Positions 17,475 through 27,105 of a stretch of DNA of 64,000 nt are shown piece after piece; position 1 is the first letter of the stretch; the number at the start of each line of letters is the position of its first letter. The DNA is from Clostridiales bacterium (lineage in GTDB: Bacteria; Bacillota; Clostridia; Christensenellales; Pumilibacteraceae), in NCBI GenBank assembly GCA_014799665.1, contig JAAVHP010000007.1:121784-185783 (forward strand). The letters are read 5' to 3'. The notes under the pieces are model-generated. The model saw only the letters and a list, made by a program, of their open reading frames with translations, did no database searches and was not told the origin of the DNA. Made by a program: the position numbers and the translations under genes.

Positions 17475-19004
17475 ATGAAAAAACAGCTTAGAATCTGTAT
17501 GACCTGCCTTGCGGCTTCCACTCTCGCTCTCTCGCTTGCAACGGGTATCGTGCTCGGCGTAGGCGGCACGGGCGGAACAAAATACACCGTTACGTTCGAT
17601 ACGCGCGGCGGCACGGAGATTGCGTCGTACTCGCTTAAAGAGGGCGGCAAGATTACTCGTCCGTCCGTCATTCCAACCAAGGAAATGTTCACGTTCGGCG
17701 ATTGGTACACCGATACCTCGTACAAGACCAAGTTCGAGTTCGGCACGGAGATGCCCGCTTACGATATAACCATTTACGCCGGATGGATCGGCGAAGGCAG
17801 TATCAAGCTCGAATACAACGCCAACGGCGGCGCGTTCGACGACGGCACTGTCAAAAAGTCCGAGTCCGCTTCGACGGGCGTTGCGCTCACGGCGATAGAG
17901 GATCAACCCGCGTTAGAGGGCTACCTGTTCGACGGTTGGTATACCGAACCCGAATGCACTAACAAATTCGGCTTCGGCGCAAGCACGGATGACGTAACTT
18001 TATACGCAGGCTGGGCGCACGATCCCCACTATGCTTACGTAACGTATTACGGCAACGGCGAGCTTATCACAGAAACGCCTATAAAGAAAGGCACGGCGCA
18101 TAACGTACCCAACTTGTTCGACAACACTATCGAAATTTCGGGTTGGTGCACCGACGAAACGCTCAAAACCGAGTATACGTTCGGCGGTAGCATTTCGAAC
18201 GATATCTCGCTGTACACTACCTATTACTCGAAAGGTTTGGTTATCAACGGCAATACCGTCAATAAGTACAACGGCAACGGCACTAAGGTAATCGTCCCGA
18301 GCGTTTACAACGGCGTTGAGGTTTCGGTTATCGGCAAAAATGCGTTCTATAAGACGAGCGAGCTCAACCACATAACCGAGATAGTTCTTCCCGATACCAT
18401 AGCCGAGATCCAAGCCGGCGCGTTCTACGATTGCAGATACCTCGTATCGATCAATCTCAACGATAAAATCACGGCTATTCCTGAAAATGCGTTCTGGAAC
18501 AACGAACGGCTTAAATCGGTAGGCGATATATCAAAGCTTACAAGCATAGGAAACGCAGCGTTCCTCGGCTGTAAGGCGCTCAGTTCGATCGAGCTACCCG
18601 ATACGCTCGTCACGGTCGGCGAGTATGCGTTCACAAACTGCTCCATGCTCAGCGAGATCGTTCTTCCTTCGCGAGTGAACAAGATCGGTGCTTACACGTT
18701 CAGCGGCTGCTCGGCGCTTACGGAGATCGATATCAGATCGGCTGCGCTTAACAGCATAGGCTATCATGCGTTTGAGAAGTGCTATTACTTAAAGAGCATT
18801 ATCATTCGCAGTAGCGATTGCCCCGACTTCCTCGACGAAAACGGCGTGCAGAGCGACAGGGAAGAAAGCCCGTTCGTAGATTGCACGGAAGCTAAGATTT
18901 ACGTTCCCGCGGGCGCGACGGGTAGATACGAGAGTAAATATTCTACCCTCGACGACGGCTGGTTTATAGAGAAGCTTGAAGTGATAGGAGCGGACGATGA
19001 ATAA
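17475..19004 (+). CDS. Secreted protein with InlB-type repeats and BspA-type LRR_5 repeats
   Basis: 509 residues, starting 2 bases after the protease stop with AAAGGAGG overlapping the end of that gene. A signal peptide (about residues 5-30) has no lipobox Cys. Residues about 35-245 hold three InlB/Listeria-Bacteroides-type repeats (K-Y-T-V-T-F-D-T-R-G-G, ending in F-G-D-W-Y-T; a second ending in LFDGWYTEPEC; a third around ISGWCTDETL). From about 250 there are five or six LRR_5 repeats (KNAFYKTSELNHITEIVLP; FWNNERLKSVG; FLGCKALSSIELPD; FTNCSMLSEIVLPS). No C-terminal anchor is visible, so it may be released or held by binding to other wall components. The repeats resemble those of the upstream protease, which suggests shared ligands or partners. 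It overlaps the next gene by 8 bases, so the two are translationally coupled. Confidence 0.8.
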   Translation: MKKQLRICMTCLAASTLALSLATGIVLGVGGTGGTKYTVTFDTRGGTEIASYSLKEGGKITRPSVIPTKEMFTFGDWYTDTSYKTKFEFGTEMPAYDITIYAGWIGEGSIKLEYNANGGAFDDGTVKKSESASTGVALTAIEDQPALEGYLFDGWYTEPECTNKFGFGASTDDVTLYAGWAHDPHYAYVTYYGNGELITETPIKKGTAHNVPNLFDNTIEISGWCTDETLKTEYTFGGSISNDISLYTTYYSKGLVINGNTVNKYNGNGTKVIVPSVYNGVEVSVIGKNAFYKTSELNHITEIVLPDTIAEIQAGAFYDCRYLVSINLNDKITAIPENAFWNNERLKSVGDISKLTSIGNAAFLGCKALSSIELPDTLVTVGEYAFTNCSMLSEIVLPSRVNKIGAYTFSGCSALTEIDIRSAALNSIGYHAFEKCYYLKSIIIRSSDCPDFLDENGVQSDREESPFVDCTEAKIYVPAGATGRYESKYSTLDDGWFIEKLEVIGADDE

Positions 19005-20457
19005 ACAAACGCTGAAAATTCGTAAAAAGTTGCTATTGCCCATAGCTTTGGCTGCAACGACCGCACTGGGGTTGGGTATGCTTGTTGCTTGCGGCGACGA
19101 AGGGTACTCTGAGGATGACGTCCATAATATGGGCTTTATCCATGCGATCGATTATTACTTCGACGGCGGCATTGTAAACGAAAAGGATAACGCACGCGTT
19201 CGCGTAAGCGACGGCAGCTACGTTCCCGAGCCCGGTAAAGCGGGATCGAATATCGATTTACCCGTTAAAAACGGCTACTCGCTCCGCGATTTCTGTTACG
19301 CCAAGACGAACGCCGACGGCGAGCTCGAACTTAAAGACGGCAAGCCGATAGCTGACGAAACCAGGGTCTTTGATTTCAGCACCTACAAGGCGGACGGCGA
19401 CGTATCGATCGTGGCGCGTTGGTGGGATAATTACAGCGTAGTATTGCATTATGGAGAAGGGTACACCGAACAAAAGATCGGTCGAATTCCCCGTACCCCC
19501 GACGGTAGTCCTACGAATATTTCTTCGACGTTCTTTAACGTTTCGGACTATACTTTCCTCGACTACTTCTACGATGAAGCGGAGAGCGAAAAAGCCGTCG
19601 TCAGCGGCGTATTTACCGCCGAACAGTTTGTGGACAGCGACACTTTGGAAATTTACGGCAAATCGCTCAACGGCAGTTATGAGCTTATAGACGAGGCAAG
19701 CGATTTTTCTAATTTCTATATGTCGGCTACTACCAACCTGTATTTCCTCGACAGCGTCGACATGACTGACTACTATACGGAAGATGATAAATTCGAATTC
19801 CCGTCCAACTACTCGGGTAAGATCATAGGAAACGGCTATACGATTACAGGCTTGCAAGCGGACTTTACGCCTGCGGGTATGGGTGATACCGACTTCGGTT
19901 TGTTCAAATCGATAAGCGATGGCGCCGAAATAACAGATATCACGTTCAAGGACGTAAAGATCAACCTCAATCTCACCAATTCGCGTATAGCGGAATATAA
20001 TATCGGTCTTTTTGCAGGGCGTATCCGTTCGGGCGCGAAGATCGAAAAGGTACAGATTTCAGGCTCAATCGAGTACGAGGTAGTTGTCGGCTACGACATA
20101 GCCGAAAAGGTCAATTTCGGCGGTATAATAGGCGAGCTGGCAAGCGACGTAGAACCCGACGTAAAGCTTATTCCCGATGCCGAGTTCACCGTAACAAGCT
20201 CTGAGATGGTCTACACGGCAAGCAAAGACTATGCGGTATATGCCAAGGTCACGCAGACTGCGAGCGGTAAATCGATTAAAAGCGTATATGGCCTAGCTTC
20301 GGTGGGCGAAGGCAACGCGCTTTCCGGGTTACGGTTGAGCGAGGAAGTTGTTAAGAACGAGAACGGCTCTTACACGTTAAAAACCTCGACCGATACTTAT
20401 ACGGTAACCGTAACGGTTAGCGGCGACGATTTGTCGGCAACGGTAGTAAAAGCATAA
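18997..20457 (+). CDS. Surface lipoprotein with InlB-like and GLUG-like repeats
   Basis: 486 residues; the ATG lies inside the end of the previous gene (8-base overlap). The signal peptide ends in lipobox GMLVAC with Cys 32, so it is lipid-anchored. An InlB-like segment occupies about residues 50-150 (GYSLRDFCY; VARWWDNYSV). At about 260-345 a solenoid-like stretch has NGYTITGLQADFTP, FGLFKSISDGAEITDITF and NIGLFAGRIRSGAKIEKVQI, the pattern of GLUG-type adhesin repeats (hydrophobic-G-L-F-G/A with an I-x-x-V/I-x-I strand). The C-terminal ~100 residues are beta-rich. There is no enzymatic motif. The location directly before OppA suggests it works beside the importer, for example by capturing peptides or holding a partner, but this is inference. 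Confidence 0.7.
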   Translation: MNKQTLKIRKKLLLPIALAATTALGLGMLVACGDEGYSEDDVHNMGFIHAIDYYFDGGIVNEKDNARVRVSDGSYVPEPGKAGSNIDLPVKNGYSLRDFCYAKTNADGELELKDGKPIADETRVFDFSTYKADGDVSIVARWWDNYSVVLHYGEGYTEQKIGRIPRTPDGSPTNISSTFFNVSDYTFLDYFYDEAESEKAVVSGVFTAEQFVDSDTLEIYGKSLNGSYELIDEASDFSNFYMSATTNLYFLDSVDMTDYYTEDDKFEFPSNYSGKIIGNGYTITGLQADFTPAGMGDTDFGLFKSISDGAEITDITFKDVKINLNLTNSRIAEYNIGLFAGRIRSGAKIEKVQISGSIEYEVVVGYDIAEKVNFGGIIGELASDVEPDVKLIPDAEFTVTSSEMVYTASKDYAVYAKVTQTASGKSIKSVYGLASVGEGNALSGLRLSEEVVKNENGSYTLKTSTDTYTVTVTVSGDDLSATVVKA

Positions 20458-20490
20458 CCAAATAAATAACCCTTTAAATGGAGGTCCGTA

Positions 20491-23067
20491 ATGATAAAAA
20501 AATCTCTTAAAAGTATTGCAAAGGTATTGTGCGCTACGATAGGCGTTTGCGCCGCCGTTGCGCCGCTTACCGCGTGTAACAAAGGCGATAAGCCGCTTGT
20601 TTTGGCAACGGACATACTTGACGGCGTTTTCAACCCGTTTTTCTACACCTCGGGTTCCGACGGCGACGTCGTAGGTCAAACCCAAATCGGTATGCTTTCG
20701 AGCGATAAAACAGGTAAGCTTGTTGCCGGCTGGGATGAGCCCAGCGTTTCGCTTGCTTTCGGTTATAAGACCACGGGAACGCAGCCTAACGGCAACGATT
20801 ACAGCAATTATTATACCGATTACTACTTTGCCATAAAGGACAATATCAAGTTCAGCGACGGCACGCTTCTTACCAAGGACGACGTATTGTTCAATATGTA
20901 TATGTATCTCGATCCCGCTTACACCGGTTCGAGCACTATGTACTCGGTTAAGATCCAGGGCTTACAAGCGTACAGAACGCAGAACCCGAACGCGACATCG
21001 TCGTCTTCGTCAAACGATAGCTACTACAATTCGGAAGCTACCGCGCGTATCAACATGATAAGAGATTGGGCGGATACGACTTTATTCCCAGATAATACTT
21101 GGAATGACTTAGCTAATTTCGAGTACTATGACGACGTGGAAACGATAGAGAGCGATATCGAGCAGGTCCATTCTTTATTCAGAGAGGAGCTCAATTCCGA
21201 TTATAACAACGCTATATCGTTGGACGTTAAAAAGGAATACGAGAAGTACAAGGGCAAGGATGGCGAATTGCTTATAACGGAAGGCTGGGAAGCGTTCTTG
21301 TATATGTACGGCATTATCTCGCTTAACGCGCATCGCGACGCCGCGGGTAATATCGACTATTACGAGAGGGATAACAGCTATACCGGCGACACCACGCAGG
21401 AGGCGCTTGTTAATTACGTTTTCGCTGCCAACCTCGGCGATTTGGATACGGTTAAGAAAGCTACTTCGGCAAGCAGCATTAAAACGTACAAGAATAACCT
21501 TGTAAACGTTATCACTTATTACGGCACTGCAAACAACTTCTTCTCTTACGTAAAAGCTTCGGTCATCAGCCATGAATTCCAGGGCAATATGAAGGTATTT
21601 AACGTCGACGGTATCAACGTTAAAAAGATGTCCGAAATTCCCAACGAGAACGCCACGGAAATAATACAGCTTAAAGACGAAAACGGCAACGCCAAGGAAT
21701 ACGACGTTCTTACCATAAGGATAGACGGCGTAGACCCCAAGGCTGTTCAAAACTTCGGCTTCTCGGTCGCTCCCGGTCACTATTATGCCGGCGCCGAGAA
21801 CTGGAATAAACGTAATACCGATATAGATGCTGCAAAAGCAAGCGGTAAGGAATCGGATTTGTTCTTCGGCGTGCCTTTTGCCGATCCCACGTTCATGCGC
21901 ACGGTAAAGGAAAATCACGTACCGCTCGGCGCGGGTGCGTACAAGGCTTCTACCGATTCGTTCGACACCGATCCTAAGACCGACACCGATTTTTATCACG
22001 ATAACAACGTCTATTTTGCAGCCAACGAGTATTTCTTGCTCGGCGAACCCAAAATCAAAAAGCTTACTTATAAGGTCGTTTCCAGCAGCACGCTTTACGA
22101 CGCGGTAAACAAAGGCGAAGTTCACTATGCTACGCCCTCTATCGACGCCGATAAGATCAACGCTCTTGCCGCGAACAAAAACCTTCATTATGCCGAGTCG
22201 CGTAACCTCGGTTACGGTTACGTCGGTATAAGCGCGCTTTATATTCCCGATATATATATTCGTCGCGCGATCATGACGACCTTTAACGCTCAGGACTGCA
22301 TCGACTACTACGGCGGCGGCACTAACGCCGAAATCATAAGGCGCCCGATGTCCAAGACTTTGGAATACTATCCCACCGAAGCAGAGGACTATTATCCGTT
22401 CGATCCCGATGGTAATGCCGCTAAGGAATGGCTTAAAAAAGCCGGAACAAAGCTGAAAGGCGACAAACTTTACACGGCCGACGACAAGCCGCTTAAATAC
22501 ACTTTCACGATCGCGGGCGATACGGACGACCATCCTGCGGCAGCCATGCTTAACCGCTCGGCGGCTATCCTCAATAAGATCGGTATGGAAATAACCGTTA
22601 CTCACGACTCTAACGCATTGATCAAGCTTGCCGGCGGTCAGCTTACCGTTTGGGCGGCAGCGTGGAGCTCCTCGTCCGATCCCGATATGTATCAGGTTTA
22701 TCACAAGGATTCGAACGCTACGAGTACGCTCGCTTGGGGCTATCGCTACCTTACCAGCGCGGAGTGCATTTCCAACGATACGAAATATCCCAAAGCCGAT
22801 AGGCAAAGCGATATTCTCAATAACTTATCCACGCTTATCGAAGAAGGTCGTGAATATACCGAGTTTGATGACCGCAAAATAAAATACGATCAAGCTCTCG
22901 ATACGCTTATGTCCCTTGCGGTCGAGTTTCCGACCTATCAGAGAAAGGTTTACTACGTTTGGGGCGCGGACCTCTTTGATGAGAGCACCATGTATACTTC
23001 GTCGGACGACGTAACCCCGTATCAGTCTCCGCTTAACCGCATTTGGTTGTTGGAATTCAAAGGCTAA
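20491..23067 (+). CDS. oppA: Oligopeptide ABC transporter, substrate-binding lipoprotein (enlarged)
   Basis: 858 residues, preceded by GGAGG. The signal peptide ends in lipobox PLTAC (Cys 29). The mature N terminus reads as a family 5 solute-binding protein: LATDILDGVFNPFFYTSG, then IKFSDGTLLTKDDVLFNM. The C-terminal lobe has the family phrases VHYATPSIDADKI, IYIRRAIMTTFNAQD, EWLKKAG and the Trp-rich WAAAWSSSSDPDMYQ. Usual OppA proteins are about 520-600 residues; here an insertion of roughly 190 residues (about 165-355), Ser/Asn-rich at first and then helical and charged, separates two family blocks. It binds extracellular peptides for the OppBCDF machinery encoded directly downstream. The insertion could widen the pocket or form a docking surface (inference). 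Confidence 0.9.
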   Translation: MIKKSLKSIAKVLCATIGVCAAVAPLTACNKGDKPLVLATDILDGVFNPFFYTSGSDGDVVGQTQIGMLSSDKTGKLVAGWDEPSVSLAFGYKTTGTQPNGNDYSNYYTDYYFAIKDNIKFSDGTLLTKDDVLFNMYMYLDPAYTGSSTMYSVKIQGLQAYRTQNPNATSSSSSNDSYYNSEATARINMIRDWADTTLFPDNTWNDLANFEYYDDVETIESDIEQVHSLFREELNSDYNNAISLDVKKEYEKYKGKDGELLITEGWEAFLYMYGIISLNAHRDAAGNIDYYERDNSYTGDTTQEALVNYVFAANLGDLDTVKKATSASSIKTYKNNLVNVITYYGTANNFFSYVKASVISHEFQGNMKVFNVDGINVKKMSEIPNENATEIIQLKDENGNAKEYDVLTIRIDGVDPKAVQNFGFSVAPGHYYAGAENWNKRNTDIDAAKASGKESDLFFGVPFADPTFMRTVKENHVPLGAGAYKASTDSFDTDPKTDTDFYHDNNVYFAANEYFLLGEPKIKKLTYKVVSSSTLYDAVNKGEVHYATPSIDADKINALAANKNLHYAESRNLGYGYVGISALYIPDIYIRRAIMTTFNAQDCIDYYGGGTNAEIIRRPMSKTLEYYPTEAEDYYPFDPDGNAAKEWLKKAGTKLKGDKLYTADDKPLKYTFTIAGDTDDHPAAAMLNRSAAILNKIGMEITVTHDSNALIKLAGGQLTVWAAAWSSSSDPDMYQVYHKDSNATSTLAWGYRYLTSAECISNDTKYPKADRQSDILNNLSTLIEEGREYTEFDDRKIKYDQALDTLMSLAVEFPTYQRKVYYVWGADLFDESTMYTSSDDVTPYQSPLNRIWLLEFKG

Positions 23068-23088
23068 TAAAAAACAGGCGAGAAGTAA

Positions 23089-24087
23089 ATGGTTAAATAC
23101 ATTATCAAACGAGTATTATACTCAATACTGATACTGTTCTTCGTATCGCTTATACTTTACCTGTTGATGCGCTGCTTGCCCATCGACTACGTAGAGCGCC
23201 ATTTCTTGGCGAATGCGATGCAGGGAACGGCGTCATTGGAAGAAATGGAACGCATAAAAGAGTTATACGGCTTAGCCGATAGCTCTTTTGTGGGCATCCT
23301 AAAAGGGTACTGGGGTTGGCTTTCTGCGGCGTTTAAAGGCGATTTGGGCACTTCGTTCAAGTACAACCAGCCCGTTGCGAAAGTTATTGCCGATCATATG
23401 TGGATATCGTTCTCGGTCGCTTTGATCGCGTACATATTCCAATTCGTGATAGCGATACCGCTCGGCATAAAGGCGGCGACTCGCCAGTACGGCGTTGTCG
23501 ACTATACCACGTCGGTATTCTCGATGATCGGTATTTCGTTGCCCAGTTTCTTCCTTGCAATATTGCTCATCCGTATATTTTCGGTGCAGTTCGGCTGGTT
23601 CCCGACGTCCGGTCTTTACGACTCTACGGTAGACTGGACGGGCAACGGATTCGGCAAGCTGATAAACGAGCTTTGGCACATGATACTGCCTATGATAGCC
23701 ATTATTATCGGCTCTATCGGCGGTCTTATGCGCCACACGCGTACCAACACGCTCGAAGTGCTTAACCAGGACTATATCCGCACTGCGCGCGCCAAGGGCT
23801 TGTCTGAGCACAAGGTCGTGTATAAGCACGTTTTCCGTAACACCATGGTTCCTATTGTTACCATGACGGCGGGCATTATTCCCAGCCTTTTCGGCGGTAT
23901 GATGATACTCGAACAGGTCTTCTCGCTCGACGGTATAGGTCAGATCGCTTATAACGCACTCAGAGAGGGCGATATACCTTTCGTTATGGGCTACAATATG
24001 TTTATTGCCATACTTACGGTAATAGGCACACTCCTTTCGGATATTACCTATATGTTGGTCGATCCGAGAATTAAGATTTCCAAGTAG
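23089..24087 (+). CDS. oppB: Oligopeptide ABC transporter, permease subunit 1
   Basis: 332 residues with six predicted membrane helices, the first at about 9-30 (ILFFVSLILYLLMRC). It has the OppB/DppB signature YIFQFVIAIPLGIKAA and the EAA coupling motif around RTARAKGLSEHKVVYKHVFRNTMVPIV. The end LVDPRIK is typical of OppB. It forms the transmembrane channel with OppC. It begins 21 bases after oppA and ends 12 bases before oppC. Length and layout are normal, with no unusual insertion, in contrast to OppC, D and F. Confidence 0.93.
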   Translation: MVKYIIKRVLYSILILFFVSLILYLLMRCLPIDYVERHFLANAMQGTASLEEMERIKELYGLADSSFVGILKGYWGWLSAAFKGDLGTSFKYNQPVAKVIADHMWISFSVALIAYIFQFVIAIPLGIKAATRQYGVVDYTTSVFSMIGISLPSFFLAILLIRIFSVQFGWFPTSGLYDSTVDWTGNGFGKLINELWHMILPMIAIIIGSIGGLMRHTRTNTLEVLNQDYIRTARAKGLSEHKVVYKHVFRNTMVPIVTMTAGIIPSLFGGMMILEQVFSLDGIGQIAYNALREGDIPFVMGYNMFIAILTVIGTLLSDITYMLVDPRIKISK

Positions 24088-24099
24088 GCGGGCGATATT

Positions 24100-25362
24100 A
24101 TGGCAAAAAACGAAAAGAATAAAGCTAATATGCCCGAAACCGAGGCGGTCAAGCCCACGGTTCCCGAGTTGGAGGTAGATAACAACGCCGAAATCGAGAT
24201 CGATAACGGCGTGGCAAATGCCGTGCTCGAAGATCAAACCAATGCCGTTGCGGCAGGTGTTGCGCTCGACGCAGGTCTTGTTTCCGAGGACGCTATCGAC
24301 GATCGTGCCGCCGAGGTAAAGGACGAAAAAGAAGAAGCTCTTGCCGACCGCGTACGTATCGTGTCGCCGTTTAAGCTCGTAATAAAACGGTTCTTCCGCT
24401 CGCGGCTTTCGGTCGTTGGTCTTACCATGTTCTTGGCGGTGCTCGTTTTCTCTTTCATCGGTCCGTTGTTCGTGCCGTGGGGACAGAGCGAAATCGACTA
24501 CTCGCCGGCAGAGCGTATATATTACAGCAATATTTCGCATACGGCAATCGGACCCGACGGCGAAGAATATACCTATTACAGAATTTCGGTCAATCAGCCC
24601 GGAATTAACAAGCACGCTCACGCATGGACGTACGGAGAAACCAACGACGGCGAACGCGCATTGCACGTTTTAGGCACCGATAACGACGGCTACGATATAC
24701 TCGCTCGGCTCATGTACGGCGGGCGAATGTCGCTCATGCTGAGCTTCCTGGTAGTTTTGATATACACCGTTTTGGGTATAATACTCGGCGGTCTGGCAGG
24801 TTACTTCGGCGGCTGGGTGGATATGATCATCATGCGTGTGGTCGATATCCTCAACTGTATTCCGTCGCTGCCCATCTTGCTCATAGTCGGCGCTATATTC
24901 GACGGTACGGGCTGGAACTTGGAGTACCGAATATATATCATGCTAGGCGCATTGACCTTGCTCAGCTGGCCGGGTACTGCGCGGCTCGTTCGCGGTCAAA
25001 TACTATTCTTGCGCGAGCAGGAATACATGGTCGCCGCCGACGCGCTCGGCTTTGGAGTAGGGCGTAAGATATTCAAGCACCTTGTTCCCAACGTAATGCC
25101 GCAGTTGATCGTTTCCATGACGCTCGGCTTGGGCGGTACGATACTTACGGAAGCGTCATTAAGCTTCTTAGGGCTCGGCGTTCCGTCCACTCTCGCATCG
25201 CTCGGTCAAATGGTCAGTCTTGCCACGAACAATCCCACGATCATGCAATTCTATATTGCGGACTGGTTGCCCGCGGGCTTGATCATCATAATTGCCGTCG
25301 TTGCGTTTAACTTTATCGGCGACGGCTTGCGTGACGCGCTCGATCCCAAGATGAAGAGATAG
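24100..25362 (+). CDS. oppC: Oligopeptide ABC transporter, permease subunit 2 with acidic N-terminal extension
   Basis: 420 residues, against about 300 for typical OppC. The extra part is mainly an N-terminal cytoplasmic extension (about 1-85) rich in Glu, Asp, Ala and Val and low in complexity. The normal OppC N terminus follows (SPFKLVIKRFFRSRLSVVGL, then the first helix), an extracellular loop with HVLGTDNDGYDILARLMYGGR, the typical permease helices and the EAA motif REQEYMVAADALGFG...KHLVPNVMPQ. The C terminus FIGDGLRDALDPKMKR is textbook OppC. The loop between the first two helices is also longer than usual. The extension faces the ATPase side, where OppD has a basic tail. It starts 12 bases after oppB. 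Confidence 0.92.
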   Translation: MAKNEKNKANMPETEAVKPTVPELEVDNNAEIEIDNGVANAVLEDQTNAVAAGVALDAGLVSEDAIDDRAAEVKDEKEEALADRVRIVSPFKLVIKRFFRSRLSVVGLTMFLAVLVFSFIGPLFVPWGQSEIDYSPAERIYYSNISHTAIGPDGEEYTYYRISVNQPGINKHAHAWTYGETNDGERALHVLGTDNDGYDILARLMYGGRMSLMLSFLVVLIYTVLGIILGGLAGYFGGWVDMIIMRVVDILNCIPSLPILLIVGAIFDGTGWNLEYRIYIMLGALTLLSWPGTARLVRGQILFLREQEYMVAADALGFGVGRKIFKHLVPNVMPQLIVSMTLGLGGTILTEASLSFLGLGVPSTLASLGQMVSLATNNPTIMQFYIADWLPAGLIIIIAVVAFNFIGDGLRDALDPKMKR

Positions 25363-25371
25363 GAGGGCGAT

Positions 25372-27105
25372 ATGGCGGATAATAAAGAAAAAAAATCGGT
25401 TATAGTTAAAGTCAAAGATTGGTACCGTCACGTTACCCACAAGGACGATCCTCATTATATTTCGGGCAAGGAAGCGCGTAAAATCTCCAACGAGAACCGC
25501 AAAACCACCCGTATGTACGAAAAGAGGAAGCTTCGCAAGGTAGAGGAAAGCGAGTACGTTACGCAGATGCGCGACCCCTCGAACATTCTCGAAGTAGACG
25601 GGCTTAAAACCTATTTCTTTACCGACGCAGGCGTATCCAAAGCGGTCGACGGCGTTTCTTTCGATATTCCCAAAAGCTCGGTCGTCGGCATAGTCGGCGA
25701 GAGCGGCTGCGGAAAATCGGTCACTTCGCTGTCGGTCATGCAGCTCGTCCAAGCCCCGCAGGGTCAAATCGTGGACGGCGCGATAAGATTCAATACGCAG
25801 GACTACAAGCGCGACGAAAACGGCAAACCGATTCCCGTTTGGGAATACGAGGAAAAAGACGGCGAGCGCGTTATCAAGACCGAGCCTGCGCTCGATAAAA
25901 AGGGTAATCCCGTTCTCGACAAGGACGGCAACCCCGTAATGAAGAATGTTCAGGCGAAGGACGGCAACGGCTTCCCCGCATTCGAGCTCGAAGACAAAGT
26001 TTTCGATATTACCAAGATGCCCACCAACTCGATGCGGCGCATCCGCGGTAAAGAGATCGCCATGATCTTCCAAGAGCCTATGACGAGCCTTAACCCGCTC
26101 TTTACCATAGGCAACCAGCTCGACGAGGTCGTTCTTCTTCACACGCCCGGCGCGGATAAGGTGCTTGCAAAAAATCGCACGCTCGAAATGCTCGGGCTCG
26201 TCGGCATCGCTATGCCCGAAATCGTTTACAAGAGCTATCCGCACGAGCTTTCGGGCGGTATGCGTCAGCGCGTCATGATAGCCATGGCGCTTGCTTGCAA
26301 CCCCAAGCTTATCGTCGCCGACGAGCCGACTACGGCGCTCGACGTTACGATACAGGCACAGGTTCTCGACCTTCTCAAAGATATCAAGACCAAGATTAAC
26401 GGCTCGATCATGCTTATCACGCACGACCTTGGCGTTATCGCGGGCATGGCGGACTACGTCGTCGTCATGTACGCGGGCAGGGTCATAGAAAAAGGCACGG
26501 TCGAGGAAATTTTCGACACACCTTTGCACCCGTACACGATAGGCTTGCAAAAGAGTAAACCCGTTATCAATAAGGACGTAGATTGGCTGTACAGCATAAA
26601 GGGTCAGGTTCCCAACCCGATCAATATGCCGACATATTGCTATTTCAAGGACAGGTGCGAGGACTGCAAGGAATGCTGCAACGGCGAATATCCTGCGCTC
26701 GTTCAGGTCACGCCCACGCACAGCGTAGCTTGCTACTGCGCGCAAGAAAAGCTTGACGCAATCAACGCCAAGCGCGCCGCCGAGGAGCAAGCCGCAAAGG
26801 AAGCGGAAGCGTTGGCGGCAAAAGCCGATCTCGACCCGCCCGTCGAGGAAGCGGCTACTGCCGACGAACCTAAGAAAAAGACGGCGAAAAAGTCTACTGC
26901 CAAAAAGACTACGGCGAAGAAGTCGACAACGACCAAAAAGCCCGCCGCTAAGTCTGCGACCGAAAAAAAGACTACGACTAAATCGACGTCGGCTAAGACC
27001 GCAACGACAAAGACAACGGCAGCAAAGAAGTCTACGAGCTCAGCAAAAGCCGCGCCCAAGTCGACTGCGGCAAAACCGCGTACAAAGAAAGAGGAGAATA
27101 AATAA
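25372..27105 (+). CDS. oppD: Oligopeptide ABC transporter, ATPase subunit 1 with insertion and lysine/alanine-rich tail
   Basis: 577 residues, against about 330 for usual OppD. The core has Walker A GESGCGKS (109-116), Q-loop MIFQEPMTSLNP (231-242), signature LSGGMRQR (293-300), Walker B LIVADEPTTALD (313-324) and H-loop His 351. There are three additions. A basic N-terminal ~70 residues precedes the core. An insertion between Walker A and the Q-loop (about 145-205) is built of turns like DENGKPIPV, DKKGNPVLD and DKDGNPVM. A C-terminal tail (about 500-577) consists almost only of Lys, Ala, Thr and Ser, resembling histone H1 tails. Between core and tail is the Opp C-terminal region with a cysteine cluster (YCYFKDRCEDCKECC; Cys 423, 429, 432, 435, 436, 454, 456), as in OppD proteins with an iron-sulfur site. 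It powers peptide import with OppF. Confidence 0.92.
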   Translation: MADNKEKKSVIVKVKDWYRHVTHKDDPHYISGKEARKISNENRKTTRMYEKRKLRKVEESEYVTQMRDPSNILEVDGLKTYFFTDAGVSKAVDGVSFDIPKSSVVGIVGESGCGKSVTSLSVMQLVQAPQGQIVDGAIRFNTQDYKRDENGKPIPVWEYEEKDGERVIKTEPALDKKGNPVLDKDGNPVMKNVQAKDGNGFPAFELEDKVFDITKMPTNSMRRIRGKEIAMIFQEPMTSLNPLFTIGNQLDEVVLLHTPGADKVLAKNRTLEMLGLVGIAMPEIVYKSYPHELSGGMRQRVMIAMALACNPKLIVADEPTTALDVTIQAQVLDLLKDIKTKINGSIMLITHDLGVIAGMADYVVVMYAGRVIEKGTVEEIFDTPLHPYTIGLQKSKPVINKDVDWLYSIKGQVPNPINMPTYCYFKDRCEDCKECCNGEYPALVQVTPTHSVACYCAQEKLDAINAKRAAEEQAAKEAEALAAKADLDPPVEEAATADEPKKKTAKKSTAKKTTAKKSTTTKKPAAKSATEKKTTTKSTSAKTATTKTTAAKKSTSSAKAAPKSTAAKPRTKKEENK

